DNA of 46,697 nucleotides from Halothiobacillus sp. GTDB lineage: Bacteria > Pseudomonadota > Gammaproteobacteria > Halothiobacillales > Halothiobacillaceae. Shown in pieces: positions 46,321 to 46,697 of this stretch. The DNA is taken from positions 1-46,697 of the forward strand of contig JAGXIF010000003.1 in NCBI GenBank assembly GCA_024635755.1. Direction: 5' to 3'. Made by a program: the position numbers and the translations under genes. Within the stretch, counting starts at the first letter, position 1; the number at the start of each line of letters is the position of its first letter. The notes under the pieces were generated by a model, which was not told the origin of the DNA, did not search any database, and worked only from the letters and a program-made list of their open reading frames with translations.

Positions 46321-46350
46321 ATTCAATCAGTCAATTGAACTTGTTGTCAA
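46321..46350 (-). promoter_or_regulatory. Promoter and ArsR-type operator for the YeeE operon
   Basis: On the minus strand TTGACA (46350-46345), an 18-nt spacer and TTGAAT form a plausible sigma-70 core. The dyad TTCAAT-N6-ATTGAA (46322-46339) overlaps the spacer and -10, as expected for a repressor that blocks polymerase. It is the less perfect of two copies. Confidence 0.65.
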
Positions 46351-46443
46351 GTCCCACCAGATCGCCTCCCGGCGCGGTCCGTCCTGATCGGGCACGACGT
46401 GGAAGCGGCGGCCTGACACCGCCAAGAGGATGCATTAACGCGC

Positions 46444-46472
46444 TTGACATTTATTCAATTGAGTAATTGAAT
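46444..46472 (+). promoter_or_regulatory. Promoter and ArsR-type operator for the MBL hydrolase
   Basis: TTGACA (46444-46449), a 17-nt spacer and TTGAAT (46467-46472). A perfect 8-4-8 dyad, ATTCAATT/AATTGAAT (46453-46472), covers the spacer and -10. It shares the TTCAAT-N6-ATTGAA core with the site at 46322-46339. The ArsR-rhodanese protein encoded at 44246-44947 is the obvious candidate binder. Confidence 0.7.
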
Positions 46473-46502
46473 GTCCTCCGTACACACCGTGGAGGACACG
46501 CA

Positions 46503-46697
46503 ATGTTCCTGATCCAGCATCCCTGCGAATTCAGCTCACTCGCCTATCTCTTCGGCTGCACCGGCAAGGGCCGGGCCATGGCCGTCGATGTGCATCTCGA
46601 CGATGTCGATACCTTTGTCGAAATGGCCGAGGAAAAGGGCGTGGACATCTGCTTCGTGGTCGACACCCACGTCCATGCGGATCACAAGACGGGCGGC
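46503..46697 (+). CDS. Metallo-beta-lactamase-fold hydrolase, probable persulfide dioxygenase (N-terminus, cut by window end)
   Basis: 65 codons are visible with no stop. It begins MFLIQHPCEFSSLAYLFGC and reaches THVHADHKTGG, the HxHxDH zinc/iron motif of the MBL fold. The short N-terminus and HADHKTGG context resemble ETHE1-like persulfide dioxygenases, often encoded with rhodaneses and YeeE transporters. GGAGG is 7 nt upstream of the ATG. The C-terminal half, including any fused rhodanese, is not visible. Confidence 0.75.
   Translation, partial: MFLIQHPCEFSSLAYLFGCTGKGRAMAVDVHLDDVDTFVEMAEEKGVDICFVVDTHVHADHKTGG

Larger units (their letters stand above)
46091..46502. other. Divergent control region between the YeeE transporter and the MBL hydrolase
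   Basis: 412 bp without a gene. It holds two promoter-operator units, entered separately. The YeeE transcript would have an untranslated leader of about 220 nt. I see no recognisable riboswitch in it, and a frame at 46140-46466 lacks a ribosome binding site. Confidence 0.6.

Overview
The window is a high-GC gammaproteobacterial chromosome segment interrupted on its left by a lower-GC mobile island. Sulfur genes at the right end (YeeE/YedE transporter, ArsR-rhodanese regulator, persulfide-dioxygenase-like hydrolase, two DsrE proteins) with PilS/PilR, PsiE and a MoxR/Bat operon suggest a sulfur-oxidising Chromatiales-type organism of the Halothiobacillaceae/Ectothiorhodospiraceae kind. That placement is inference; there is no rRNA or other species marker.

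Left edge (1-505): the end of an IS3-family (IS150-like) element, then about 330 bases with no recognised gene.

Island (about 506-13951): a 17-bp direct repeat (506-522 and 13935-13951) lies inside a terminator hairpin at each end. The right copy is the terminator of ssb. Next to it is a four-gene operon on the minus strand, three different tyrosine recombinases and a small coiled-coil protein, matching the ginABCD set of GInt genomic islands. Cargo includes a type II CBASS anti-phage locus (CD-NTase, Cap2 E1/E2, Cap3 JAMM protease, divergent Cap15-like membrane effector). It also includes an exported thermonuclease paired with a membrane-anchored nuclease carrying an OB domain, a 40-aa ORF, two small exported proteins and decayed ginD fragments.

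Backbone, 13.9-25.4 kb: ssb and uvrA diverge. They are followed by a PRC-barrel protein, a DksA-like zinc protein, a DsrE protein, an exported metallo-beta-lactamase-fold protein with an altered metal site, an aldo/keto reductase, and a phosphate group (psiE, phoU, ppk).

25.5-36.5 kb: a PP0621-family protein with pilS-pilR, a DsrE protein, sixA, an FHA protein followed by a Ser/Thr kinase with a sensor domain, a LysM/TPR lipoprotein, a PP2C phosphatase, a YheS-like ABC-F ATPase and tRNA-Pro(CGG).

36.5-46.7 kb: ispB, then a minus-strand run of YeeE transporter, ArsR-rhodanese regulator, moxR, DUF58, DUF4381, batA, batBC and batD, mostly with 4-nt overlaps. Upstream, a divergent region carries two copies of an ArsR-type dyad, TTCAAT-N6-ATTGAA, each embedded in a core promoter. 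One promoter faces the YeeE operon and the other a hydrolase gene cut by the window edge. The regulator, its targets and the MoxR/Bat genes therefore appear physically and perhaps transcriptionally linked.
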